Counted from the first letter of the stretch, positions 36,801-48,432 are shown. The stretch is DNA of 64,000 bases from Rhynchospora pubera (GCA_028095005.1 CM051460.1:16043501-16107500); one strand, 5' to 3'. Notes: generated by a model from the letters alone, not told the origin. Translations and numbers: made by a program.

Positions 36801-38508
36801 TGATTTGGAGATATTGTATCATGCCGGTAAGGCTAATTGGGTGGCTGATGCTTTGAGTAGGAAGAGTCGAATGAATGCGGTGACTTTATTAACACAGGAG
36901 CCAAGATTACTTGAAGAAATGAGGCGTATGGAGTTGCAGGTTGGGGTATCACAGGAACTCGGGCAACGGATGTTGAGCCGGGTCCAAACAGTGAGTGTTA
37001 CATCTCCCGTGCTTATGACGGTGATGTTAGCTGCCATAGAAGTACAACCTGATTTACATGATAGAATTCAAGCAGCTCAAGTGGTTGATGATAATTGTAA
37101 AAGGTTCAAGGAAAGAGTAGCAACAGAAAATGAAACCATGTTCCGTGTTGATGAAAGCGGTGTTTTGCGGTTCAGAAATCGCATTTGTGTGCCGAATGAT
37201 GCGGGAATCAAGGCGTTGATCTTGTCTGAGGCGCATGAGTCTGGGTATGCTTTACATCCTGGTGAGGTAAAAATGTATCAAGACTTGAGAAAATATTTTT
37301 GGTGGCCAGGCATGAAGAAAGAAGTGGCTCGATTTATTGAGAAGTGTTTGATCTGTCAGCAAGTAAAGGCCGATAGGAAGAAAAGTGCGGGATTGTTGCA
37401 GACTTTGAGGCGGCCAAAGAGCAAATTTGAGTCTATTACAATGGATTTTGTATCTGGTTTTCCAAAAACAAAAGGAAGGATTGAGGCAGTGTGGGTGATA
37501 GTGGATCGGCTGACCAAGGTAGCCCGCTTCATACCGATTCGGGCAGATGTTGCGGCTAAGGAATTGGCTGAAATATTCCTTAGAAATTTTTACAAATATC
37601 ATGGCTGTCCACAGGAGATAATTTCAGATAGAGATGGCCGGTTTATATCTCATTTTTGGAAAAGTTTTCAAGAGGCTATGGGTACAAAGCTGAAATTCAG
37701 TTCGGCACATCACCCGCAAACTGATGGGCAGTCGGAGCGCACTATACAAACCCTGGAAGACATGTTGAGGGCGTGTGCATTGAGTTTTGGTGGCTCATGG
37801 CTTGATCATTTGTATTTGGCTGAGTTTGCATACAACAATAGCTTTCATTCCAGCATTGGCATGCCGCCGTATGAGGCGTTGTATGGGGAGCCATGTCGTA
37901 CACCGTTATGGTGGCAACCCAGGGGCAATTTTGTCCCAACTGGACCTGAGTTAGTGGCTGAAAATTCAGAGAAAACAAAGGTGGTCCTGAGTAGACTCAA
38001 AGCAGCACAAGATAGGCAAAAGCGGTATGCCGATGTGCATAAGCGACCGGTTGAGTACAAGGATGGAGAAAGAGTATGGCTAAAGGTTTCTCCCATGCGT
38101 GGAGTGTATAGATTCGGTGTGACTGGAAAGCTAAGTCCTCGGTATGTTGGACCTTTTCCGGTGGAGGAAAGAGTTGGAGCGGTTGCTTATAGGTTAAAGC
38201 TGCCGGATGAATTGAACCGTATACACCCAGTGTTTCATGTATCACAGCTGAGACGGTTTGTTGGTGATCCATCTCATGTATTGGATTATTCTCAGCTGCA
38301 TCTTGGTGAAAATTTGACTTATGAAGAAGCACCCATGAGAATTCTGGACAGTAGAGAGCAACGGTTGAGAACCAAAGTCATTAGGCTGGTACTTGTGCAG
38401 TGGGGGCAGCACTCAGAAAAAGAGGCAACTTGGGAGCTTGAGAGCACGATTAGAGAGCGTTACCCTGAGTTGTTCGTGAGTTCAGGTACGATTCGTTCAG
38501 AGGACTGA
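33838..38508 (+). CDS. Gag-pol polyprotein of the gypsy chromovirus
   Basis: One uninterrupted 1556-aa frame, so gag and pol are fused without a frameshift, as is common in this clade. Order by residue: gag capsid-like region ~80-260; CCHC knuckle 321-334 (CFNCGESGHWKNEC); aspartic protease with DTG at 415-417; reverse transcriptase ~590-800 with the catalytic DD at 752-753 (FIDDILIY); RNase H from ~890 (YTDASKSGLG, Asp 899); integrase with HHCC zinc finger from H1140 and catalytic D1203, D1264, E1300 (35 residues apart, as expected); C-terminal chromodomain-like segment ~1490-1545 (LVQWGQHSEKEATWE). No stop or frameshift was found. It may be capable of movement. Confidence 0.95.
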   Translation: MERGAGQGSRAREREPLNRADDEGLEPNPDEPVPVETIRRQAAIDVRLLAAYEQGRYFTHELGAVPTAPANEANEFRRLLADFGSQHPPRFDGTGGYKAAEEWLESINNKFQLVRVPDGNKVELATPYLENSARFWWKTARRSFTGEQLRIPWQWFEQVFTRRYLSSAQKEKLRQQFLTLTQEGITVGQYNDTFVELSRYAPDVTGDEYLYRRQYLNGLDPDIAQALDATGENEVQELMDRAERMEGHGKRKSNWGQARNVKSKFVKPVPFNKPVANVKGSQSSAPVQVKMGMGNQTQKAWCRTCNSPHPESQCRVARSLCFNCGESGHWKNECPKLQQGIIRGGPAFGMAGRGRGNPAWRGGRTGGRVAVHAVEVIEEAQDELEQEADPSSTAPTELMTGNVFISGQRAFVLFDTGCSHSVAARDFVESCGWPTKSQERALSVQTPLGYFKEVLQCCKGLKVMINGRDLEADMLVLDIAGYDALLGFDWLTRHHAVIDCAKRLVRFRAGSPVSCVFKCKAIGDPMIFISAVEACNLVQAGCDAYLAAVIGEAAEEKASIDTIAVVKEFKDVFPDEIAGVPPDREVEFGIDLLPGTTPISKTPYRMAPAEMKELKVQLEELLAKGFIRPSSSPWGAPVLFVRKKDGTLRLCIDYRELNKVTVKNRYPLPRIDDLFDQLQGSSVYSKIDLRTGYHQLKIRPSDVEKTAFRTRYGHYEFLVMPFGLTNAPAAFMDLMNRVFKEFLDAFVVVFIDDILIYSRSFEEHAKHLRIVLSRLRECKLYGKFSKCEFWLNKVAFLGHVISGEGLAVDPSKVQAVTEWSQPKSVSEIRSFLGLAGYYRRFVAGFSRIAKPLTELLHKGVKFVWEERQEKSFQELKNRLVTAPVLAMPISGREYDVYTDASKSGLGCVLMQEKHVIAYASRQLRPHEQNYPTHDLELAAVIFALKIWRHYLYGVKCKIYTDHQSLKYIFTQKELNLRQRRWLELMKDYDLEILYHAGKANWVADALSRKSRMNAVTLLTQEPRLLEEMRRMELQVGVSQELGQRMLSRVQTVSVTSPVLMTVMLAAIEVQPDLHDRIQAAQVVDDNCKRFKERVATENETMFRVDESGVLRFRNRICVPNDAGIKALILSEAHESGYALHPGEVKMYQDLRKYFWWPGMKKEVARFIEKCLICQQVKADRKKSAGLLQTLRRPKSKFESITMDFVSGFPKTKGRIEAVWVIVDRLTKVARFIPIRADVAAKELAEIFLRNFYKYHGCPQEIISDRDGRFISHFWKSFQEAMGTKLKFSSAHHPQTDGQSERTIQTLEDMLRACALSFGGSWLDHLYLAEFAYNNSFHSSIGMPPYEALYGEPCRTPLWWQPRGNFVPTGPELVAENSEKTKVVLSRLKAAQDRQKRYADVHKRPVEYKDGERVWLKVSPMRGVYRFGVTGKLSPRYVGPFPVEERVGAVAYRLKLPDELNRIHPVFHVSQLRRFVGDPSHVLDYSQLHLGENLTYEEAPMRILDSREQRLRTKVIRLVLVQWGQHSEKEATWELESTIRERYPELFVSSGTIRSED

Positions 38509-38518
38509 ACGGATTCTT

Positions 38519-38531
38519 AAGGGGGGAGGAA
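38519..38531 (+). other. Polypurine tract
   Basis: AAGGGGGGAGGAA directly before the 3' LTR. It primes plus-strand DNA synthesis in LTR elements. Confidence 0.9.
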
Positions 38532-40906
38532 TGTGAGATACGGCTGTCTGACGGTGTCCCTGTCATGTAAACACCATGCAACCAGGCCTTAGAGCGTGGG
38601 GGAAATTCAGGGGTTGGTAAATACGGTACTATGGGTTGCTCCAAATTGCATCCTGTCTATTAGGGGGGTGGTGGTGATTGAGACCTTGACTGACTAGAGA
38701 CCCATGTAAATATACCCCCGTCCCTGTCCAGACACTAGTGCAGTCAGGTAAAGCGTGGTTGGAAACGGTATAAGTCCCGCTATGATAACGGTTGGCTGAC
38801 AATCAGACTATGTGTGTATGATGCATCATGTATGCCAAACTGAAATAAATTATTGCGTGGTATAATGACATGGTATGATGACCCAAATTGTGACCAAAAT
38901 GATGACCAAATTATGCTGTAACGCATGACGGTTACAGCCGGTCTGAGTGTGTGATTGTTAATATAGCTGCCCAGTCATGAAATCTGTACTTAGGCATGTA
39001 TGGTTGCATGTACTGGAGGTGTCCCATGCATGTAACACTGGAACTGTCCAGTGGTGTGCCCTTTGGAACTGACCAAAAGGCAGTCCAACTTGATTGACCA
39101 GCCCCAACAGATTAGTGACACCTAGCTGCTTAGTCATTAGGCAGGGGGAGATTGGTTTGCTGACACCTAGTCCCCACCCCTTTACCTCTTTCTCTGGCCC
39201 AATTGTGTGGACAATTATGCCCTTCTTGTTGCTAAATTCGTATATGTTCTGTTCCCTACCAAAACAGGCCATTAGAGCTTAGTTTTGAGGCATTAGACAG
39301 TGGAAAGTAGTGTTTGGGACATAGCTGGATAGTTGGGAAGGTAAAGAATAAGGTTGCATGCATGATTTTGGCCCTGGTTTACCCAAAACAGGTTGGAAAA
39401 TTCATGATGGTGCATGAGTTGTGTATAGTGGCTGGTTTCCATGACTCAAACAGACCTTTGGGATGATGATTGTGATGCATTGCATAGTATTGTTGGTGCA
39501 CCCTAACTGACCATGTGCTAATGAGCACCATAGGTCTGGTGTTGGTTAACTATCAAACCATGAAGCGGTGTTGTAAACACCCGCAAACCAGTCACGTAAC
39601 GGTGTTTGGCTAGGTGCCTTTACCACGTAATTGCATGAGTTATAGGCTGGTGTTGAGTATGACTGTGACATAAGGTTTTGATTGCTTGAACCAGACCCTG
39701 AGCAAGGTGATTCGGTGGACTTGAGCGGTGAAACGGGTGCTTCGCAGCAGTAAACGGCGGGTAAAGCGGTATAAGGTTTGAGGTGCGGATTTCACCTGGA
39801 CCCTAACTCTTGTTGCTGTGCTAAACTAAAGTATATTATGCATGTTGCTTGATGTTCTTGCATGACTTAGCATGTAGCCTGCATGAATGAATTGCTATAT
39901 TATATATATATATGCTACATGACTGTGCATAGGATGGATTGTTATCTCATGACATGCATATTGAATGGTTTATTTTATTGTGGCTGAATTGTGATATATG
40001 GTATGGCTGTGCTAATTGTGTGATGAATGGCATTTACATCTTTGGAAAGCGGCGTCATGAACCGTTGTTCCAAGGGCCGTGAGATAAGCGCTTATGTTCC
40101 GGGACTCATGACTATGAGGGGGTAAATGTTCTCAGCAATTAAGTACTATTTGGTTGTATTGATGGAAAGGAAATGACTTGGCTGATTGGTAACCAGCCTA
40201 GTATTGTGCATGGATAGGTGTCCAACAAGTGCCGGCTTTTGTATGAATTGAATTTGCAGATTTCGGATAATCGTTGCTAGCTGGCCTTGCATTGCATAGC
40301 ATGAATTGCTAACTGTTTTATGAATAAACTGTGCAAACTATGTTCTTATATATATTAAACAGTGTGTATTTAGTTCCGCAACATGAGACATCGGGTTCAT
40401 GCGTGGCTGGAACTAAATACCGCACTGAGAAATGGTTTCCTTTCTCACCGTACCATGTTTTCATGGGTTCCAGGTTTTGGCAGCGTGGACTGAAGAGTTG
40501 GTGAAGTAAGCCATGTACATTATGTCAGGCTATGTTTTGTGTACTGGTGTACTGTTGCTTGTTTGATTGTATAACTATATGCTTGTATGTGTGTAAACTT
40601 CAGTTGCTAAGTTTACTAACTGCTGCTTGATGGGTTGGGTTGGGAAAAGACTTGATAAACTGTGTGAATGTTGCCTATATGGCTGGATGTCGTCTATTAC
40701 AGAGGAAACTCTGTCGAAATTTTGTTTGCACATGTTACAAGCATAACCTCAACTTGGAGTATTTGAACTGTTGCTAGTTAAGTGCATGGTGCTTAGTATA
40801 CTAAAACATGGCATATTGACTTGTGGCCAATCAGTAAGCCTTGCGGGGCGTGCGAAGCACGTTCTTGCGGCGGGAATCTGTCACGCCGCCGCTGCGGGGT
40901 GTGACA
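38532..40906 (+). repeat. 3' LTR of the gypsy element
   Basis: Same length and borders as the 5' LTR. The seven observed differences are single-base substitutions, for example GTATC/GTATA near 39243, CCCAGC/CTCAGC near 40133 and CTCGTT/CTAGTT near 40776. Confidence 0.95.
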
Positions 40907-41198
40907 AGCGCACTCAGCCCCATCTAAATATTTTTGCTAGATCCGCCCTTGTACTTAACTGTGCATAGTTAAATGTGAAAGTTATTTGTATATAACTATA
41001 TGAGGGTAGAAAATTAAGACTATCAATTTCAAACATGCACTTCCGATATACAATGCTATTATATACATATCTAAAAAAAATGCAGTTATGAATGTTTACT
41101 TTGACAAACGAGTTTCAGATTAAATCAAAATAAAACTGACAAGACAAGCGTCCAAATATTTAATTTGAATTTACAAGAGCAAAAACTAACGAGACTCT

Positions 41199-44100
41199 CA
41201 CTACCCCAAAAAAGGGCTTCTGTAACGGATCATTTATAACGGTTTTATTAAAAACCGTCACTAAAATATCAGAGCCGGCACGTGAAACGATGAAAGACTA
41301 ATTTGTAACGTAATTTCTAAAAAACCATTATAATTTTTCCGTCAAAAAAGCAAAAAAAAATCCGTCAGACCCTCTATAACGGTTTTAATATAATGGTTTT
41401 TTAATAAAAATCGTTATTGTTTAGATTATTACGGTTTTTAAATAAAAACCGTCACAATGATCGGATCCCAAGCCTATCTCTTTTCTCATTTTAATTACAT
41501 TTTGGAGTCCGCCTCCTCTTTTTTCTATCTCTCTCCTCGAGTCCCCCGTCATCTCTCCTTCAATCAACCTGGTTAGGTTTGGCCCTTTCTCGACTCGCAA
41601 ACTTACTCCCTCTGCCGCTCGCGGCTCGCCTCCCCTCCAGTAGGCACCTTTCTAACAACCCACCGTCGACCTCCGTTGCCCTCTCCGATCCTCTTCTCTC
41701 TCTTCACAACATGTCGGCGCTAGATCAGAGGATGGAGTCGCTCCTCTTTACGATCTCTCGGCCGCCATCGGTTTTGCCCAACAATGAGAGATCGCTAACG
41801 CTGCTTCGTGATTGATGGACTTCACCTCCTCTAGAAGAGCTCGGCACCACGGTAAGAAACCTCCTTCCTCCCCCACTCATCCTTGATCTGTGGTTGAATC
41901 ACAACTTCTTTGATTGATAGATCTGAGTTACTTTTTTGTTCTCTGCTGTATTCCCTTCACAGACTTTCAAATGTAGAAATGGAGGACGTGTGAAATTTAT
42001 TCGCTGCTCAAACTATGGCAAGTGCTACCCATTCGTTCTGTGTGTGTTTATTTTTCCTATTCATTAATTTATGTGGAAATTGTTTATGCTCAAACTAGAA
42101 GCATCATTGACATCCCTAATAGCGGCCTGTTCAACAATGTTCCTGACAAAACCTTTTGATAGTCTTGTCTTTGTTCAACAGTGTAATTGACACAACTGAG
42201 GGAGTATAATTCACAGATTGTCTTTCCTTTGTGTTTGATTTTTACAAATACCTCCATCAGTTGTGTCAATTACACTCCTTCTTATCTTTCCAAAATATGA
42301 AACTATGAATTGTTTTTTTGATGGTTTCGTTCTAAATCATGAAAAGCTCATCAATTCTATTTCTTGGTATACTAATTACATAGAATTGGTATTCAGGTTA
42401 ATGCTAGAGGCATGACCTTGTGAATGAAAGTCGTGGCCGAGGGAGCGAAAGTCGTGTCAAGAGATCGAAAACCATGGCCGAGAAACGAAATCCGTGGTCA
42501 AGCGAACGAATGTCGTGTTCGATGGATGAAAGTTGCAGCCGAGTGATCGAAAGTCGTGCCCAAGGGATGAAAGTCGTGGCCGAGTGATCGAAAGCCGTAC
42601 TCGAGGGGATGAAAGTCGTGGCTGACCAACTATTATGTATATTAGTTTTATATTATTAATATGCATTATTATGATTATATCTCTAAGAACAAAAATATCA
42701 CGCTATTTATATTAGTTCTATGTTTGTTCGTGCTTGATGTGGTACTAGCAGGGCCTCGCGCGTTGCACGATCTATATTTTCTTATTCACTATTTGTCTGC
42801 GCAAATATTTATAATAATATATAAGTATTATAATAATATTGGATTATAGAAAAGTATTTGATACAATAAAATTAGTAGTGTGAGAGCATTGCACAATCAA
42901 TTTTATTTCATCTATTTTGATTAGATGACTAATAATATTTATAAATTTTTTAAAATGCCAAAATCATAATATTTACTTCTAAAATAGAATATATTTTTAA
43001 AACTATACTCAATATTTGAACATTACAAATATAAAACTTTAGCATCAATAAGTTTAATATAATATCCACAACACCAATATTTTATATTGCACAAATAAAT
43101 CTATAGAAAAGAGGAAACGTTTTATAAGATAAAAAAAAATGGCGCATTCAGTAAAATATGAAAATTAACGCGAATAGTGTTTAGGAACAAAATATATGTA
43201 AGACGTGAATTGGTCAATTGGGTATCCATTCATTAATTGATTGAATAAGGGAGGCAACATTAAGTTTTCATGGCAACATTAATAGATGTGAATGGAGTAC
43301 CCATGAGCAACATTACATAAATCTAGTCACAAAAAGCATAATTGATTGAATAAACTAACATTACAACCCTGTGAGTTCTTTGTCTTTTTCTCTTTAATAT
43401 TATTTTTTTGGTTGGGAAAATGTGTAAGCTATATACATAATACATGTGCTAATTGCAGAGTGCAGAGAGAACTTCCCAAGAAAAAAAAAAAAAGGTCAGG
43501 TACGAAATCGAGCGAAGAGACGCAGCTATCTGGATTTTCTATGAAAAATATTTATAAGCCGTAACTGAATTTTACTTTGATGTTCATAGAAAATCCCAGC
43601 AAACTAATCACCACCACCAGCACACAAAACGCGTGGACCCCACCCACATGGCTGCACTGCGAGACAGATCTTCTGTGACAAAATAGTCCTTAGTTGTGTA
43701 CGATTTTCGTCCAGATTATCATAGAAAATTCAAATATCTATGCAGGGTTGAATTTTGTACAGATCCGAACCCGATAAATGTGAGTAGGACCCACATGTCA
43801 GCCACACTATTCACCTACAGTTCTTAGCTACAGTGTTCGGATCCGGATCCTATATTCAGGATTAATATATGTATTGATATGGTTGTGCTTGCATGTTTAT
43901 GGTTGCCTGTGCTAGCAGAAATAATTTTTTTTTAAAAAATAAGAATTTGTAACGGTTATTATCAAAGAACCGTTATGAAATTAAAGGCATAAAAATTATA
44001 TTTTATAGATCTGTAACGGTTTATATTTAATAACCGTTATAGATGGTATTTATCTATGACGGTTGTTTGATAAAAATCATTACATATTACTACCTTTTGT

Positions 44101-44237
44101 AACGGTTGTTTTTAAAAAACCGTTAAACAATCTGTAACGGTTATTTTTTAATCTGTAACGGGGGCTACTGTAACGGTTCAACAACCGTTAAAAAAGCATT
44201 TTATTAACCGTTACAAAAGATAATTTTTCGCGTAGTG
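41199..44237. mobile_element. CACTA element, non-autonomous, 3.0 kb
   Basis: Terminal repeats CACTACCCCAAAAAAGGGCT and, from the right end, CACTACGCGAAAAATTATCT. Flanked by the exact 3-base duplication TCT (41196-41198, 44238-44240), the EnSpm/CACTA hallmark. Many subterminal copies of TAACGGTT/AACCGTTA lie within 350 bp of each end, the usual transposase-binding arrays. The interior holds a pyrimidine-rich exon-like block (41500-41850, open as a 78-codon frame, unrecognised), a minisatellite and AT-rich filler. No transposase is visible. Confidence 0.9.
42421..42632. repeat. Degenerate ~19-20 bp minisatellite inside the CACTA element
   Basis: About ten imperfect units of the form GATGAAAGTCGTGGCCGAGG. 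Unit edges drift by a base or two. GC-rich against AT-rich flanks. Confidence 0.85.
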
Positions 44238-44273
44238 TCTTATATATATAAAAAAAAATTCATGCCATTTTAT

Positions 44274-44462
44274 GGCTCCGTTTGGATGTGTTGAGAATAA
44301 GGTAGGAAGAAAGAAGAAGGGAAGAAATTTATTGGGAAGGGGTAAATTTATTGAGAAGTGTGTAACTTTTGTGAAGAATTTAGATGGTTAGGAATAAATT
44401 TATTGAAAAAAATTCCTTATTCCTTATTCCTTCTTCCCACTTCCCACCATCCAAACACAGCC
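44274..44462. mobile_element. Tourist-like MITE inside the solo LTR
   Basis: Ends GGCTCCGTTTGGATG / CATCCAAACACAGCC enclose 189 bp, flanked by TAT on both sides (44271-44273, 44463-44465). The interior carries the family stretch GTGTGTAACTTTTGTGAAGA. Confidence 0.8.
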
Positions 44463-47400
44463 TATATGTACGAGTGTACACAATCATCTACATATACCCA
44501 CTGTCAAATAATTCTAACGTGCTTACAATTTCAAGCACATGGTTTACGTATAAAAGAACTAAAATGCAAGTAGGAATATAATTTATACATGGATCTTGCC
44601 AATCAAATATATAGAAAAAGTAATTGCTACCTGAAGGTCAGATTTACATAAGAATGAGCTAACTGCACATTCATCACCGAAATGCAATTATTTCCTCGAT
44701 AACAGTAGTTAACAAATAATATATATTACTACATGCTAACTGGACCATCATACCAAAATTTAATAGTCAAATATAATCAATTTCTAATATACAAGTAGGA
44801 TCTCAAAAATTTACTTGTACAATACTTAAGAGTTCACATAATACTCACCAAGTGACATTAAAAGGCTTAATCCTTTACGGCTCTGGCTCCGCTCGCTAAC
44901 CCTGGAACCCACAAAATGGAGGTGTGAGATAAATAAAATTTATTTCAGTACGGTATTTAGTTCTAGCCACTTGAAGTTTTAATTACAAGTTTAGGAACTA
45001 ATTACATTACTGAGTTGAAAATACAATTCACAAATCAAGTAGATAAACTTTTATTTTTATTCCAAATTTCAAATAAGCACAACAAGGTTAGATTAAACTA
45101 GTTAATGCAATATCACATATGAGCTCGGCACCAGTTCAATATCAATTCTGATTCCAAGTATATCAAGTACCGGCTCATTTAATTGGACATTTATCTAATA
45201 TGCAAGTCTGGTTATATACATCAATAGCAGAGTCAAATATGTCGCAAGGCCCCTTTTATGAGGACTACCAACGACCAATCAAATATGCCACGAGCCTCCT
45301 TTGAGAACTGCCAATGGCCAATTCAATTCAGATATAATTCAATCAATAAACATCCAAATGTACAAGCAAGCTAGGAACACTCACACTCCGGACCATTCTA
45401 GACTGGACCTACTGAGTCCCGGTACATAAGCGCTTATTACACGGTGCTTGGTAGGATGGGTCATGACTCCACCTCTAAACATTATGAGTGTCTATCTCAA
45501 CCACACAACATTCAGAACACAATCAAATCGAATACAGTTCAACATGTCACTTAACAATCATGCATTATCTACACAGTCAGAAATATATCATGAATGCAAT
45601 CATTTCAAAATACAACATGAATGCTCATACTTAAAAGATTTTTTCCATGTAATTAAAACTTAAGCGGAATCCGTACCTTAAACAACATCAAAAACCAAAG
45701 CAAAAGCAAGCAACCAAACTAATTCTACATGCCTCCATGCCCACTTGCTCCTAAATTTCCACTCATAACCTCCTGATTCTAAACAATATAAATTTTCTTT
45801 TCAGTTTTAAGACTCAATTAAATTCACTTTTAAATTTAGAGCAGTCCTTATTTTGATAAGAATTGTAATTAACTTATTATTATCCAATACACAAAAAGTA
45901 TGTAACAATAATCCTTGCTTAACATCGGTTTATATTATGTCAAAATACTTTTATCACATGCATTAGTACGAACCAGTTCCCTCAATCAAGTTTCAACATG
46001 TATAAACATTTCATGCTTAAAAGAGTTTCAACAAAAATTGCATTTATCCTCTAACAAAAATCAAGTTCTACATTGAAGCTAAATGGTGCTCGAAGTTATA
46101 GAAAAACCATTCTATGCAATAATAAGGTTTATAATAATACTGCAAATCAGAAGTAGCTCATTGTTTTATTATCCTTTACACTTGCTGCTAGAATATTTCG
46201 TACAACACAAGGTTCATGTTAATTAATAGAACTGATGAGTGATTTCACGACTGGACAATGGTTAACAAAACTAGGCGTAACACACAACAATATAACAATG
46301 GTACATGACAATAAAACAATGGTACATGACAGCAAAACAACGATGTTGTGCAGCAACACATGGAGTGCTGAGAGTAGCTGCTGCCACTTCTAATGTGTGA
46401 TGCTCACCAACGAACAGTGGGGCGTTGAACAGTGAATGGCACTGTAGCAACAGCAACACTGAGCATTGACAGCAATCGCATGATGGTAGGTACTAGTTTA
46501 GCTAATTTATACTAGTATTTCTGATTAGGCTAAGAGTTGTACATAATCACGGGTAAATATTATTTTGGCACCTATTTCTCAAGGTCCAACTAATTTACTA
46601 ATTGGACAACCATTCTAATTACTCCATTTCATTAATTGTAATAATCTATCAACTAAAGAAGCAATACAATTTCAAATTCCAGCAATATAATTTGATTAAC
46701 TATTGAGAAAACCAAACTAATTTATTTACGAAAAGATCCAAATAAATATCTTTCTATGAAATAATCTGCACAATCCTTGTAAGATTATCAGATTTACACC
46801 ATTTATTAATTTTGCACGTAACATAATTTGGTTTCTAAATCCATTCTTGCAACTAACTAATAAAAAGAATTAAATCCCAAATTTCTCATTCTATACAACT
46901 CAATTTCATTCAACTTAGGCAAACAATTCTTGATATTAAATAATGAAATTAAAACCTGGAGAATTGCCTTGGATTATCAAAACCCTAAAAATAATGAACT
47001 AAAAGTTCAGCCATAGAAAAATTTACGATAAAGTCCAAAATACTGCTGAAATTTGTATAATGATGACTTTCTATACTGAAGTTCGAAAACTTGAAGAGAT
47101 TAAGAAATTAAACTCAGTCTCACTATCAATTTTAGTTTTTTAATCAACTATTACAAAAAACTGACGAGAAAATTTAAGTTCTCAAATCTCATGAAACCCT
47201 AGATTCCATTTTTTTTAAGGTCAATTTCAATAGTACATGAAAAAGTAATAATTGATAACGCCAAGGAGTTAAAAATCACTTGAATTAATCAAATAGATAA
47301 GAATTCTTACTCACTCGGATCAGATCGTACTTGGGGAGGCTTCAAAACAGACCCGACTTCATCAGACTTCTAAAATTTTCAGTTTCGCAAAAACTTCCAA

Positions 47401-47867
47401 GAAAAAAGAGTACTTGTTCTACAAAGGAATCCTAATTTCTGTAACTTTTCTTTGATTTTGGATGGCATGCATTTTATGCACCGTACAAAGGAAGAGATAG
47501 AACTTGATGAGTAGGCCCCACATGCCATAACTACACTGAAGGAACCCCAAAGTTAAGGAGCCAATGAAGCCGTAATTTTTTTGTTTTTTTTTTCAAATAT
47601 CGGTCATTAAAGAGAAATTTCATTTTCTTTGTTTTAACTTATGGTTCCATACAAAATAAATCAAAATATTTAATTCTAGTACCAAAGAAAATGATTAAAA
47701 ATCAACCGAAAATTTTAATTTTCAGAAATCAATTTCAATAAAATAGACAAAATTGATAAACTTTCAAATTCAGAAAATAAAATTACTCAAATAATAATTT
47801 CAGTCTTGAGTTATCCTAATTTCCCTAGAACATCAGAAACAGAAGAAATTCAGGGTATAACATTAAT

Positions 47868-47990
47868 TAATTATTTTTTATAAAATTTAAGTTTAAAATT
47901 TTCCCAAAACTCCTTAATATTTTTTACATTTTTGAAAAAAAATAAATGCAGGACTACGTATACAAAAAAAATTTCCCCTTTTTAATCACA
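47868..47990. other. Spacer between solo LTR and Helitron
   Basis: AT-rich spacer. Its last ~15 bases are the left part of the dispersed repeat whose remainder follows the Helitron at 52225. Confidence 0.5.
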
Positions 47991-48432
47991 CTAGCAGCAC
48001 TGCCCACCCAATGTGTGGGCGAACTTTGAAAAGACGAAAAATATTATTTCAATGTACATGTCATTGCCTTAATGATATCTATTTCGTTAGTTTGGTTTCA
48101 CATAAAGGTATGTTTGCATCCTAAAAAAATAATACGACATGATACACGTTTTTTTGTCGCTCATGCTCCGTAGTTGCAACGAAGTGATCATACTTAATAC
48201 GGAGACATGTTTTGCTGAAAAACAAAAACAAAACAAAAGTCAAACGGCAAATTTGCATATGGCCGGTATACTTAATACTTATTATTTGGGTCGGTACAAA
48301 TGAATTCATATGGCCGGTATAAAGGGAATTCATATGGGTACAAAGTTTGCATAGAGAGTTTATGGGAAGTTCATACAGATATTAAATGTCTTATTATATT
48401 CCTTTAAGTTCATACAGATATTGATTTAGCAG

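Larger units (their letters stand above)
31318..40906 (+). mobile_element. Complete, recent Ty3/gypsy chromovirus (Tekay/Del-like), 9589 bp
   Basis: Full structure: 5' LTR, primer-binding site, one uninterrupted gag-pol frame, purine tract, 3' LTR. Flanked by AGCGC on both sides (31313-31317, 40907-40911). Both LTRs are 2375 bp and I counted seven single-base differences between them, about 0.3%, which points to a young insertion. Clade placement rests on the long LTRs, the initiator-Met primer site and the C-terminal chromodomain-like tail. Confidence 0.95.
31149..40951. mobile_element. hAT-type MITE, copy 2, split by the gypsy element
   Basis: Halves 31149-31317 and 40912-40951 together make 209 bp matching the intact copy at 7128-7337. 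Ends CAGGGGCGGATCC / GATCCGCCCTTG. Its 8-base target duplication is TGCTTAAC (31141-31148) and TACTTAAC (40952-40959). The interruption is the 9.6 kb gypsy element with its own 5-base duplication. Confidence 0.85.
30964..47862 (-). mobile_element. Solo LTR of a long-LTR Ty3/gypsy element, split by later insertions
   Basis: Read on the minus strand it starts TGTTATACCCTGAATTTC and ends TTGGGGGTGTGACA, so TG...CA borders, flanked by TTAAT on both sides (30959-30963, 47863-47867). LTR sequence occupies 30964-31148, 40960-41198 and 44241-47862, about 3.86 kb once nested elements are removed. Its minus strand shares AGATAAGCGCTTATGT-like and CTAAATACCG...GGGTTCCAGG segments with the complete Tekay-like LTR nested in it, so both belong to related chromoviruses. 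No internal domain remains, consistent with LTR-LTR recombination. Confidence 0.8.

Noticed and set aside
45448..46459. Frames inside the solo LTR
   Set aside because: LTR sequence without coding features. Short and unsupported.
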